Of a stretch of 29,655 bases of DNA, positions 12,811-19,386 are shown one piece after another. The position numbers and the translations under genes are program-made. The stretch lies in IMG/VR virus record IMGVR_UViG_3300048088_000201, positions 1 to 29,655 of that record; one strand, 5' to 3'. Source of the stretch: a virus. Numbering within the stretch: position 1 is the stretch's first letter; each line of letters begins with the position of its first letter. A model generated the notes under the pieces. The model saw only the letters and a list, made by a program, of their open reading frames with translations. It was not told where the DNA came from and did no database searches.

Positions 12811-14177
12811 GCGCCAACGACCTTCAGCGGGCCGTCCCGCAAGCCGCAGAAGCCGAACAAAGTGTGCTCGGCGCCCTTCTGCTCGACAACGACGCCATCG
12901 ACCGTATCGGCGATCTGCGCGCTGAGCACTTCTTCCGCGGCGACCATCGCGCGATCTTCGTTGAGATCGTCTCGCTGATCAGCAACGGCGCTGGCGCTGA
13001 CGTGATGACCGTGTTTGAGCGCCTGCAAGCCAAAGGCCGCGCGCAAGACGTCGGCGGGCTGCCGTATCTCAACGACCTGGCGCACAACACGCCGAGCGCA
13101 TCGAACATCACGCGCTATGCCGACATCGTGCGGGACCGTGCGCAGAAGCGCGGCGTGCTTGCTATGACGCATGAGATTCAGGAGATGATCGGAACGACGC
13201 CAGAGAGCGCAGCAGTGATCATTGACCGCGCGTCGTCGAAGCTCGAGAAGCTTGGCGAGTCTGTCGTGAAGTCGGAGCCGGTGAAGGCTGCGCAAGCGCT
13301 CGTCGACTACATCACGCACATGGAGAAGCAGGCGGAAGGCTTGATTAAGCCCGTCTCCACCGGCCTGACGGATCTCGACCGCAAGCTTGGCGGCGGCTTC
13401 TATGCGGGCGATCTGGTCGTCGTTGCCGCCCGCCCCTCGATGGGGAAAACCGCGTTTTCGCTGACGGTTTCGGCGAACGTTGCGGAGACTAAGCCGGTTC
13501 TCTTTCTGTCTATGGAGATGACGAACCTCCAGCTCAATCAGCGACTTGTGTCGTCGCAGGGCCGGATCTCTATGGCGACACTGCGCAACCCGGCCGGCAT
13601 GAGCAACGACGAATGGTCGCGCGTGACTGTGGCGACACAACGCATTGCCAACCTCGAACTGTATCTCGACGATCAACCGAGCCTGACCCTGCTCGAAGTG
13701 CGTAACAAGGCGCGAACTGCGAAACGTAAATATGGCTTATCGATGCTTGTTGTCGACTATTTGGGATTGATGGCGACTGGCGACGAGGAGCGGCGCGATC
13801 TGCAAATCGGTGCGATCACGAAGGGGTTGAAGAACCTGGCGAAAGAACTTGGCATTCCCGTCGTCCTGCTCTCGCAGCTCTCGCGCAACGTTGAGCAGCG
13901 CCCGAACAAGCGGCCGTTATCGAGCGATCTGAAGGACTCCGGCGACATCGAGGCCGACGCCGACACGATCCTGTTCCTGTACCGCGATGAGGTCTACAAC
14001 CCGGATTCGATGGACAAGGGCATCTGCGAGGTGATCTGCACGAAGCAGCGCCAAGGCGAAACCGGGATTGTCGGACTTTCGTTCATCGGCGAACAGACGC
14101 GATTTGAGGACTTGGTGCACGGCCAGTCGTTCGGATCGAGAGGCGAATCAAGGCCAAAAAATAGGGGATTCGACTGA
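12807..14177 (+). CDS. dnaB: Replicative DNA helicase, DnaB family
   Basis: At 456 residues it has the normal DnaB length. The N-terminal domain (AVPQAAEAEQSVLGALLLDN) is standard. The RecA-like motor has Walker A ARPSMGKT (208-215), Walker B MLVVDYLGLM (about 313-322), the 'QLSRNVEQRPNKRPLSSDLKDSG' segment and 'IEADADTILFLYRDEVY'. It unwinds DNA ahead of the phage fork as a hexamer. A phage-coded DnaB removes the need to capture the host helicase. It overlaps the upstream gene by ATGA and is followed by a 206-base control region. No motif is missing. Confidence 0.96.
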   Translation: MSANDLQRAVPQAAEAEQSVLGALLLDNDAIDRIGDLRAEHFFRGDHRAIFVEIVSLISNGAGADVMTVFERLQAKGRAQDVGGLPYLNDLAHNTPSASNITRYADIVRDRAQKRGVLAMTHEIQEMIGTTPESAAVIIDRASSKLEKLGESVVKSEPVKAAQALVDYITHMEKQAEGLIKPVSTGLTDLDRKLGGGFYAGDLVVVAARPSMGKTAFSLTVSANVAETKPVLFLSMEMTNLQLNQRLVSSQGRISMATLRNPAGMSNDEWSRVTVATQRIANLELYLDDQPSLTLLEVRNKARTAKRKYGLSMLVVDYLGLMATGDEERRDLQIGAITKGLKNLAKELGIPVVLLSQLSRNVEQRPNKRPLSSDLKDSGDIEADADTILFLYRDEVYNPDSMDKGICEVICTKQRQGETGIVGLSFIGEQTRFEDLVHGQSFGSRGESRPKNRGFD

Positions 14178-14185
14178 AAAACCGC

Positions 14186-14227
14186 GTGCTTTTTTTGCCG
14201 ACATACGATACTATTTAAGCATCGCGT
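14186..14227 (+). promoter_or_regulatory. Promoter with operator after the helicase gene
   Basis: GTGCTT (14186-14191) and TACTAT (14209-14214) are 17 bp apart. The palindrome 14203-14227 (ATACGATACT, ATTTA, AGCATCGCGT) matches the left half at 9/10 and the right half at about 7/10. The rest of the 206-base gap contains a GGGCC/GGCCC hairpin near 14263-14282 and AT-rich DNA. It should start the cluster beginning at 14384. Confidence 0.55.
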
Positions 14228-14383
14228 ACCGCATTAGATATGTTTCTTTCTTTCTGCGTTTGGGGCCGAAAAATTTGGCCCTTCGTTGCAGAAAAGCCAA
14301 AACGGCGATGTAAATGTGTGCCGAAGTGGCATCTTAACCCATAAATCCGTCACGGAATAATCGGCCAAACGAGGAGCCATACA

Positions 14384-14626
14384 GTGTTCAAGATCGAAAA
14401 AGACATTCCGATTCCCGAGGGCCGCAAGCGCGGTCGGCAGTCGTCCTACCCTTTCGCCAAGATGTCGAACGGCGAATCTTTCATCGTGGAAGGTGCGGAA
14501 GAGCGCATTGCGGTGATCCGTCGCGCTGCGCATTCGTTCGGCTTGCGCCACCGCAAGCAATTCATCGTGCGCTTAGTTCCGGGCGGTGTTCGTGTTTGGT
14601 GCGCTGGCGACAAGGAGCCGGCATGA
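14384..14626 (+). CDS. Phage protein of DUF7303-like type (80 aa)
   Basis: A GTG start with GAGGAG eight bases upstream reads MFKIEKDIPIPEGRKRGRQS. The pattern (basic 'GRKRGRQSSYPFAKMSNGESFIV', then 'RRAAHSFGLRHRKQFIVRLVPGGVRVW') is common in small phage proteins that look like compact DNA-binding or regulatory folds. It is the first gene after operator site 14203. The function is not established, and the family name is my recollection. Confidence 0.7.
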   Translation: MFKIEKDIPIPEGRKRGRQSSYPFAKMSNGESFIVEGAEERIAVIRRAAHSFGLRHRKQFIVRLVPGGVRVWCAGDKEPA

Positions 14627-14826
14627 GCGACCTCCATCGCCAAATCATGAACCTGCGATGCGTGGCGCCGAAGGAATTCGGCATCAACGAGCGCATCGCC
14701 TACGCGCAAGGGCATCGCGACGCCCGTCACGCTGCTGCGGGAATCGCCAGCGCATCGGCCGAATCTCCCACCGACTTCGCCGCCAATCACCTGACGCCGG
14801 AGCAGGCGGCGAAGGGGGCGGAATGA
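14623..14826 (+). CDS. Hypothetical protein (67 aa)
   Basis: It starts MSDLHRQIMNLRCVAPKEFG at the ATGA overlap with the previous gene; AAGGAG lies upstream. It resembles small phage proteins with an 'NERIAYAQGHRDARHAAA' segment. No catalytic motif. The longer in-frame reading from 14596 is rejected because the overlap and Shine-Dalgarno site favour this start. Function unknown. Confidence 0.6.
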   Translation: MSDLHRQIMNLRCVAPKEFGINERIAYAQGHRDARHAAAGIASASAESPTDFAANHLTPEQAAKGAE

Positions 14827-15197
14827 GCGCTCGCGAGAACACTGGCGAGTATTTCAGCGTCGAGCAAGCATCCTCTCATGCCGCCGAGTTCTGCCGAAAG
14901 AATCCTGCATGGCTTCGCGTTTGCGACATGCCCGATACAGAGGAAGTGAGCCGCGCGCTCTACGTCCAGTGGGACGAATTGAGCAAGGCAGCGCAGGAGC
15001 GGTGGGGCAGCGAGTACGCCTACGACGAGTTCGCGCGCAAGCGATGCAAGGTCAAGCAGGGCGTCATGAGCGGCAAGGGAGAGATTTACGGCAGTGTGCT
15101 CGATGTCCCCCTATTCCACAACATGATGTGCATGTATCGGGTCGGCGTAGCACGCGCGAAGGAATGGCGCGAGCAGCGCGCAAAGGAGCAAGCATGA
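14823..15197 (+). CDS. Hypothetical protein (124 aa)
   Basis: MSARENTGEYFSVEQASSHA opens the protein, overlapping the previous gene by ATGA, with a GGGGG-rich ribosome site. It is a mixed helical protein with several aromatic and cysteine residues (FCRKNPAWLRVCDMPD). The stretch 'YVQWDELSKAAQERWGSEYAYDEF' suggests a compact soluble fold. No known family recognised. It is part of an uninterrupted overlapping cluster from 14384 to 15767. Confidence 0.65.
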   Translation: MSARENTGEYFSVEQASSHAAEFCRKNPAWLRVCDMPDTEEVSRALYVQWDELSKAAQERWGSEYAYDEFARKRCKVKQGVMSGKGEIYGSVLDVPLFHNMMCMYRVGVARAKEWREQRAKEQA

Positions 15198-15490
15198 GTG
15201 CCTCCGCCATCCTCTCCTACCTCACCGCAAATCCTGCCGGCGCCAAGCCCGCAGAGATCGCCGAGCACATCGGATCGCATGTGAACGTCGTCTGCGTGCT
15301 GCTAGGCCGACTCTGGAACGACGATCAAGTGACGCGCAACGGTGGCGGCCGCTCGCGCCTCAAGGCCACATGGCGCATTGCTGGCGCTGAGCCGGTAGCA
15401 ACGTTCGGTGCGGCCGAAGCGCTCGCAGCAATGCAAGCAGCCTGCCGTGCGCGGCTGCTCGATCAACCTGCGCTGCGGAGTGCGGCATGA
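15194..15490 (+). CDS. Winged-helix DNA-binding protein (98 aa)
   Basis: MSASAILSYLTANPAGAKPA starts the protein, with AAGGAG and an ATGA overlap. Residues 3-55 read as a winged helix (ILSYLTANPAGAKPAEIAEH, then IGSHVNVVCVLLGRLWNDDQ followed by a basic wing GGGRSRLKATW). The tail is alanine-rich. Such small regulators are frequent in phage early regions. The target is unknown. Confidence 0.68.
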   Translation: MSASAILSYLTANPAGAKPAEIAEHIGSHVNVVCVLLGRLWNDDQVTRNGGGRSRLKATWRIAGAEPVATFGAAEALAAMQAACRARLLDQPALRSAA

Positions 15491-15681
15491 CGAGAACCGA
15501 GTGGTTCCCGCACAACGTGGAACCTGTTCACGTTGGATGGTACGAGCGCCGACATGGGTATGACTGGCCGTACATGGCATGGTGGAATGGCGAGTGTTTC
15601 ACTACCGGCGCGAGGAACGCATTGATCTACTCGCATCACTATAAATGCGAATGGCGCGGCCTGACGGAGCGCGCAGCATGA
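15487..15681 (+). CDS. Small 'WFP...PVH.G.YE' protein, copy A (64 aa)
   Basis: The sequence MTRTEWFPHNVEPVHVGWYE shares its plan with the protein at 20491-20742: WFP near the start, PVHxGxYExR, a W-G-E turn, and a final EWRGL/EWRGV. Both are tryptophan-rich. GGAG precedes the ATG, and the start overlaps the previous stop. Similar small proteins are seen in many phages with unknown roles. The two copies probably arose by duplication or separate uptake. Confidence 0.68.
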   Translation: MTRTEWFPHNVEPVHVGWYERRHGYDWPYMAWWNGECFTTGARNALIYSHHYKCEWRGLTERAA

Positions 15682-15767
15682 GCCCCGCCCTCGCCTTCTG
15701 GCTATTCGTCAATGCAATGGCGCGCGCATGGGTGCCGCCGAAGATCGAGCGAAAGGAGGATGCGTGA
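15678..15767 (+). CDS. Short hydrophobic-start peptide (29 aa)
   Basis: It is MSPALAFWLFVNAMARAWVP followed by a charged end, bounded by an ATGA overlap upstream and a GTGA overlap with the HNH gene downstream, with GGAG before the ATG. Its N-terminus could be a short membrane helix. Its end carries AAAGGAGG, the ribosome site for the next gene, so it may act mainly as a translational bridge. Confidence 0.45.
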   Translation: MSPALAFWLFVNAMARAWVPPKIERKEDA

Positions 15768-16258
15768 GAGAGATCCCACTGACGCGCGGCTTAGTTGCCT
15801 TAGTTGACGACGAGGATTTCGAAGAACTCAACAGTCACAAGTGGTACGCCGACAAAGACGGATACGCATGCAGAGCGGCGCCGCATCCGGTGCATTCTGG
15901 AAAGCGGACGCTACTGATGATGCACAGGGTAATTCTTGGGCTCCAGTACGGCGACGCGAGACAGGGAGACCACCGCGACGGCAACAAAGCGAACAACCAA
16001 CGCGGCAACCTGAGAATCGCGACGCGACAGCAGAACCTGCAAAACGTCGGGGCGAAGCGGCGAAACACCTCTGGGTTTAAAGGCGTCTGCTTCGTCAAGA
16101 GAACAGGAAAATGGAGGGCGTCTATAAGGAACAACGGACAGCCCAAGTTCTTGGGTGACTACTGCTCGCCAGAGTTAGCTCATGCGGCATATGTTGCAGC
16201 AGCAACCAAGATGCACGGCGAATTTCTAAACCTGAAGGTGGGCGAGTGCCTGACCTGA
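15764..16258 (+). CDS. HNH endonuclease with AP2 domain, homing-type
   Basis: A GTG start follows an excellent AAAGGAGG site; 164 residues. Residues 50-87 contain the HNH core (LMMHRVILGL, then GDHRDGNKANNQRGNLRIAT). Residues 103-153 form an AP2-like DNA-binding domain (SGFKGVCFVKRTGKWRASI..FLGDYCSPELAHAAY). This pairing is typical of mobile phage homing endonucleases, which nick or cut intron- or gene-free alleles. It stands alone with no intron visible, between the two copies of a duplicated gene pair. It overlaps its neighbours at both ends, so it is well integrated in the operon. Confidence 0.88.
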   Translation: MREIPLTRGLVALVDDEDFEELNSHKWYADKDGYACRAAPHPVHSGKRTLLMMHRVILGLQYGDARQGDHRDGNKANNQRGNLRIATRQQNLQNVGAKRRNTSGFKGVCFVKRTGKWRASIRNNGQPKFLGDYCSPELAHAAYVAAATKMHGEFLNLKVGECLT

Positions 16259-16476
16259 GACGCGGCGATTATTCGCGTGATCCGCTAACGATACTAATCG
16301 AAAAAGAGGCCAGGACATGTCGCGGCTGTGTGTGGGAAATCGGGAAGATCAGTTTCGGCAGCACGGTATTACTCTGCGCAAAGCTGCATGTGATGACGAA
16401 GCGATGCAAGGATTACCAATGTTCCGAAGCGTGGAGGCGGCGCTACTCTTCGCCTACTCGTGGAGAGCCCTCCTAG
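16246..16476 (+). CDS. Hypothetical protein with cysteine pairs (76 aa)
   Basis: A GTG start reads MPDLRRGDYSRDPLTILIEK; AAGGTGGG precedes it. Cysteines in TCRGCVW, LLCAK and RCKDYQC suggest a small metal-binding or redox fold. The 3' end overlaps the next gene by 58 bases in another frame; both readings look genuine, because this protein keeps a plausible composition up to about residue 60. Function unknown. Confidence 0.55.
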   Translation: MPDLRRGDYSRDPLTILIEKEARTCRGCVWEIGKISFGSTVLLCAKLHVMTKRCKDYQCSEAWRRRYSSPTRGEPS

Positions 16477-16949
16477 GCGTCAAGATCGGCGAGATCAAAG
16501 AGTACACCGGCAAGGAAGGCGGCCGCCTAATCCTCTCTACGCACGAGAAGAAAGCGCAGGCGTCATTCATCCTCGAAGTGATCGCCAGTCACCTGTCGCT
16601 CGATCAGCGCGCCATGCTTGACGCAACGTTCGGCGGGGAATGTGGCGAGCGAGCTGCTGGCATCGAACGGCTCATGCACATGTGCGCAGGCATGCACTCC
16701 AATCGTCATCTCGTCTCCCTGCTACTCATGCGCGAGTTCATCGACAGCAAGCGCCAAGAGTTGAGCCAGGCACGCATCGCGCTCGAATGCGGCGTTAGCC
16801 CGATGACGGCCTCGCGTGTTGCGGCGAAGATCATGCACGCTATCGGAGACTTACGCGACAGCACGTATGAGAAGCTGCGGCCGGCGTTTGAAAGGCGCGC
16901 GTGGGTCGCGCGAGAGGCGTCAACAAATAGCGTACTTTCCGCTTGCTAA
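16419..16949 (+). CDS. HTH protein, possible antitermination-type regulator (176 aa)
   Basis: The start MFRSVEAALLFAYSWRALLG has AAGGATTACC before it; a longer frame from 16317 lacks such support. The C-terminal part (ELSQARIALECGVSPMTASRVAAKIMHAIGDL) is a helix-turn-helix resembling sigma-region-4 or Q-type antiterminators. Phage proteins beginning 'FRSVEAAL.FAF' often lie at the end of early clusters where the late switch is expected. The gene ends exactly at the next operator-promoter. Late-gene control is therefore plausible but unproven. Confidence 0.6.
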   Translation: MFRSVEAALLFAYSWRALLGVKIGEIKEYTGKEGGRLILSTHEKKAQASFILEVIASHLSLDQRAMLDATFGGECGERAAGIERLMHMCAGMHSNRHLVSLLLMREFIDSKRQELSQARIALECGVSPMTASRVAAKIMHAIGDLRDSTYEKLRPAFERRAWVAREASTNSVLSAC

Positions 16950-16973
16950 AACGATGCCGTAATAGTATCTTTG
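16943..16973 (+). promoter_or_regulatory. Promoter with embedded operator (16949-16973)
   Basis: TTGCTA (16943-16948) and TATCTT (16966-16971) are 17 bp apart. The palindrome starts with a perfect AAACGATGCC half and ends AGTATCTTTG. A second GGCATC in inverted orientation lies just downstream (16984-16989, in CTATTGCGGCATC). The -35 box overlaps the end of the previous gene. It drives the cluster 17001-18880. Confidence 0.72.
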
Positions 16974-17000
16974 CATCTATTGCGGCATCACACCAGCGCC

Positions 17001-17114
17001 ATGACGCCCGACACGCTCTCCATCCTGATCGCATACCTGCTCGGCACATTCGTGCTCGGTCTTGCGATCGGGTTCTTATACGACCAAACGAAAAAGGATC
17101 TGAGGAAGCTATGA
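17001..17114 (+). CDS. Single-span membrane peptide (37 aa)
   Basis: The protein opens MTPDTLSILIAYLLGTFVLG, continues with more hydrophobic residues and ends in a basic tail (DQTKKDLRKL). It is the first gene after the promoter at 16943. There is no clear Shine-Dalgarno sequence, and the expected transcript start is only about 22 bases upstream, so initiation is unusual. The stop overlaps the next gene's ATG (ATGA), which supports translation. A phage early membrane protein is likely; function unknown. Confidence 0.58.
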   Translation: MTPDTLSILIAYLLGTFVLGLAIGFLYDQTKKDLRKL

Positions 17115-17455
17115 CCAAGGAAGTCGACGATGCGATTCATCGGGCCGCGCTGGAGGCTGGCTTGTTCGTCAGCAAGGACGACGGATCAGACCTGATGCTG
17201 AATCCCGAAGCGCGATACGTGACCGTTATGCGCTTTGCCCGCGCCATCATACGCAATGCTGAACTGAAGACGATCGAAGACGCGCTGCTGACGATCTCTG
17301 AGCCAGTCGGCATGGCGTGCTGCGGCCATCCTGCGGACGATCATGGCTACGTCTGCTGCGGCAATGGCGATCCGGATTTCCGCACGATGCAGGAGGTTGA
17401 AAAGGTGCTGGTGGGATGGCGCGACAAGCTGATCGGCGAGAAGGAGGCAGCATGA
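17111..17455 (+). CDS. Hypothetical protein (114 aa)
   Basis: MTKEVDDAIHRAALEAGLFV begins the product, overlapping the upstream peptide by ATGA, with GAGGAAG as ribosome site. The centre has a cysteine/histidine cluster (MACCGHPADDHGYVCCGNGD, around residues 69-88) that might bind metal. The ends are helical. Similar cysteine-rich small proteins occur in phage accessory clusters. I do not recognise the family. Confidence 0.65.
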   Translation: MTKEVDDAIHRAALEAGLFVSKDDGSDLMLNPEARYVTVMRFARAIIRNAELKTIEDALLTISEPVGMACCGHPADDHGYVCCGNGDPDFRTMQEVEKVLVGWRDKLIGEKEAA

Positions 17456-17832
17456 GCCTCGACTTGAACAACCTTCTCGACGACCAGCCAACAATCGAGA
17501 TTGCCGGCGAACGGCTTATGCCGAGCTGGCCGCTTGGCGGACTCTGCAGATACGACTCGACCATGTATCGCGAAGAATACGGCACACGCGACAACGTGCG
17601 AATCGGCCTGACTTGGTATCGCATCGTTCGAAAGACGCCAAAAGGCGCATGGATCGACGTATGGGGGCAACAGAAGTTCGTGCTCGATAACGCCCGCAAG
17701 CGCTACGCCTATCCGACTGAGGAGCTAGCCCGCGACTCGTTCATTGAGCGAAAGGAATGGCAGATCATCCACGCCACGCGCCAGCGTAAGCATGCGGAAC
17801 TCGCGCTCGCAGCCATGAAGGAGCCGAAATGA
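17452..17832 (+). CDS. 'LCRYDS...RKTPKGxWID' protein, copy A (126 aa)
   Basis: The start MSLDLNNLLDDQPTIEIAGE has AAGGAGG upstream. It is paralogous to 20726-21115: both share GLCRYDS/SLCRYDS, RKTPKG(A/C)WID, KFVLDNARKR and YPTEELAR(D/E)SFI in the same order, followed by a charged helical C-terminus. Conservation of this kind suggests a folded domain of about 80 residues plus a coiled tail. The function is unknown. DNA identity is still visible in the KFVLDNARKR region, so the duplication is fairly recent or under strong selection. Confidence 0.72.
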   Translation: MSLDLNNLLDDQPTIEIAGERLMPSWPLGGLCRYDSTMYREEYGTRDNVRIGLTWYRIVRKTPKGAWIDVWGQQKFVLDNARKRYAYPTEELARDSFIERKEWQIIHATRQRKHAELALAAMKEPK

Positions 17833-18110
17833 CCGAACGCGAACAATGTCAGGCACTGCCCATGTGCGAGCACTGCGGCGATTCAATCATGGCGCACAAC
17901 CCCGGAATCTGCGGAACGTGCCACGCGACGCACGAAACCGGCACCGATACCGCTCGCCTCGACTTCATGGTTCGCCGCTCAGCGGTTGTGCAGTGGTATG
18001 GCGAGACGTGCCAGCTTCATGGTGACCAAGGCGTCATTTCCGGCGAAGGAGAGTTCTACGATTCCGCTCGAGAAGCAATCGATGCGGCGATGGCACTGGA
18101 GGCGAAATGA
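17829..18110 (+). CDS. Hypothetical protein with zinc-ribbon-like N-terminus (93 aa)
   Basis: MTEREQCQALPMCEHCGDSI has CEHC (13-16) and CGTC near residue 28, spaced like a small zinc ribbon. The rest (RLDFMVRRSAVVQWYGETCQLHGDQGVIS, in parts) resembles short phage proteins that often follow such motifs. AAGGAG and an ATGA overlap fix the start. Function unknown. Confidence 0.65.
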   Translation: MTEREQCQALPMCEHCGDSIMAHNPGICGTCHATHETGTDTARLDFMVRRSAVVQWYGETCQLHGDQGVISGEGEFYDSAREAIDAAMALEAK

Positions 18111-18208
18111 CCAAGCGTGACGTATTCGCCGCATGCATGTATGCGTTAGCCGCGAACGAATTCATCAAAACGACTGTCAGCGCGATCTTTCACGCGCTCG
18201 GGAGGTGA
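18107..18208 (+). CDS. Small protein (33 aa)
   Basis: It reads MTKRDVFAACMYALAANEFI and ends in AIFHALGR. GGAGG lies five bases before the ATG and the start overlaps the previous stop. The 3' end carries the GGGAGG ribosome site of the next gene. It may be an amphipathic helix. Coding status rests on junctions, because it is too short for motif analysis. Confidence 0.5.
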   Translation: MTKRDVFAACMYALAANEFIKTTVSAIFHALGR

Positions 18209-18209
18209 C

Positions 18210-18482
18210 ATGAGCCAGATGGAACTGATCGACGACGAGCACGTTGTCGCGCTGATGCTCAAGGCTACCGGCGAGGATTACTGGGAGTCGGACGCGTGGA
18301 AGCTGCGCATGTTCGCAGACTACATGAACGCGGCCGTATCGCTCCGCGTCGAGCCAATCTACCAGGTGCGCGACGTCCACAACATGGTATGGCGCGATGT
18401 CGGCGAATCGACGTTCTATCTGATGCGCGAGAAGCCGGAATACAAGGTGCGCATCGTCTACGCGAAACAGGAGGGAGCATGA
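18210..18482 (+). CDS. Hypothetical protein (90 aa)
   Basis: MSQMELIDDEHVVALMLKAT opens the protein, with GGGAGG ahead of the ATG. It is soluble, with a run VEPIYQVRDVHNMVWRDVGE that looks like beta strands, and acidic and aromatic residues. It lies in the overlapping cluster controlled from 16943. No family recognised. Confidence 0.65.
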   Translation: MSQMELIDDEHVVALMLKATGEDYWESDAWKLRMFADYMNAAVSLRVEPIYQVRDVHNMVWRDVGESTFYLMREKPEYKVRIVYAKQEGA

Positions 18483-18880
18483 GCATCGAACAGAAAGCGC
18501 TGAAGGCCGTCCGCGACTACGCGCGGCTGACTGGCGAGATCCGCCGCCTGAAGAACGTCATCGGCGAGAGCCTGAGCAAATGCAACGGCGTGAACGGCTA
18601 TCTGCAGCCGCCGCCGTTCGACGCGATCCTCGACGACGCGACATGGCGGAAGCACAACCAAGACACGACACACCTGAAGGCGGCATACACGCCAGAGCCG
18701 GCCTGCGATACCTACGAGCAGTATCTCGAGTACATGGCGGAAGAGGATCTGCGTGAATTCCTGTCTGAGTGCCCGCACTGCATGGCAGCGCACGAAGCGA
18801 TCCAGGCGCGAAAAGCAGCTCGGCGGAGCCTAGCAGCCACGAAACGGTTCATCGGAAGGCTGGGCCGCGAAGCAATGTGA
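18479..18880 (+). CDS. Phage protein of unknown function (133 aa)
   Basis: It starts MSIEQKALKAVRDYARLTGE with AGGAGGG upstream and an ATGA overlap. It has a long helical N-terminus with 'IGESLSKCNG', a THLKAAYTPEP segment, and a C-terminal 'ECPHCMAAHEAIQARKAARR' motif with a CxxC. This arrangement is recognisable from other Burkholderia-type phage genomes as a conserved hypothetical. The CxxC plus His could bind zinc. It is the last gene before the 18911 promoter. Confidence 0.68.
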   Translation: MSIEQKALKAVRDYARLTGEIRRLKNVIGESLSKCNGVNGYLQPPPFDAILDDATWRKHNQDTTHLKAAYTPEPACDTYEQYLEYMAEEDLREFLSECPHCMAAHEAIQARKAARRSLAATKRFIGRLGREAM

Positions 18881-18910
18881 ACTCACGCGCAGAACAGTAT
18901 CTTTTTTCGC

Positions 18911-18941
18911 TTGCTTTAACGTCGCTCTTTTAGTATCGTTA
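18911..18941 (+). promoter_or_regulatory. Promoter with embedded operator (18917-18941)
   Basis: TTGCTT (18911-18916) and TATCGT (18934-18939) are 17 bp apart. The operator's right half AGTATCGTTA is a strong match; the left half (TAACGTCGCT) is weaker. The geometry is identical to sites at 8951, 16943 and 26852. It should drive the recombination cluster from 18986. Confidence 0.65.
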
Positions 18942-18985
18942 CATCAACGCAGCAACCACAACAACAACCAAGGAAAGGACCAACT

Positions 18986-19258
18986 ATGAAGCTCCAGCAC
19001 CACGTACATAACGGCTTATTACGCCTCGCATCCGGCTTTTCCCTGCAGCCGTCAGACGTTGCGGGAAAAATTTTGCCCGCAAGCGACACTGTAAAAGTAT
19101 CGTTTCCGCAATTCCCGAAGAACATGGACGTGAAGCATATCCGTCCGTCGCTTTCGGACCGGATCGACCTCGCGCTGTTGGAGTTTCCGGGCCGGACAGC
19201 TTTGCTGTTTGCGGCTCTGGCGGCGCTGGTTGTGATCGTTGCAAGCGTGGTGACGTGA
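18986..19258 (+). CDS. Membrane-anchored hypothetical protein (90 aa)
   Basis: The ATG has AAGGAAAGG upstream. The N-terminal half is soluble (LASGFSLQPSDVAGKILPAS). The C-terminus ends in one transmembrane helix (TALLFAALAALVVIVASVV). Operator site 19081-19105 lies inside the gene, and an internal in-frame ATG at 19123 could give a 44-residue form keeping the membrane segment. Two products are therefore possible. Function unknown. Confidence 0.62.
   Translation: MKLQHHVHNGLLRLASGFSLQPSDVAGKILPASDTVKVSFPQFPKNMDVKHIRPSLSDRIDLALLEFPGRTALLFAALAALVVIVASVVT
19081..19105 (+). promoter_or_regulatory. Intragenic operator copy with weak promoter
   Basis: The left half AAGCGACACT (8/10) and right half AGTATCGTTT (10/10) give one of the better palindromes, but the hexamer in the -35 position is poor (GCCCGC, or TTGCCC with 19-bp spacing). 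TATCGT at 19098-19103 could be a -10 box. It may be an internal promoter for the ERF-SSB genes or a repressor roadblock. Confidence 0.5.
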
Positions 19259-19386
19259 TGAGCGACGACAACGGCCAGCAACAAATCGAACACGACGAAC
19301 AGCAGCAATACGAACTGGAGAACCCAAATGAGCGAATCGACCAACTTCCCGCGCGTGTATTCGGCGATCTGCAATGTGATTTCTGA
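19258..19386 (+). CDS. Glutamine-rich small ORF overlapping erf (42 aa)
   Basis: The ATG overlaps the previous stop (TGATG). The product is acidic and Gln-rich (MSDDNGQQQIEHDEQQQYEL) and ends inside the ERF gene in another frame, a 59-base overlap. Its sequence contains the GGAG ribosome site of the ERF gene, so it may simply couple translation. No motif. Confidence 0.4.
   Translation: MSDDNGQQQIEHDEQQQYELENPNERIDQLPARVFGDLQCDF

Noticed and set aside
12495-13676. 393-residue minus-strand ORF opposite the helicase gene
   Set aside because: Shadow of the DnaB gene; His/Arg-rich without domains.
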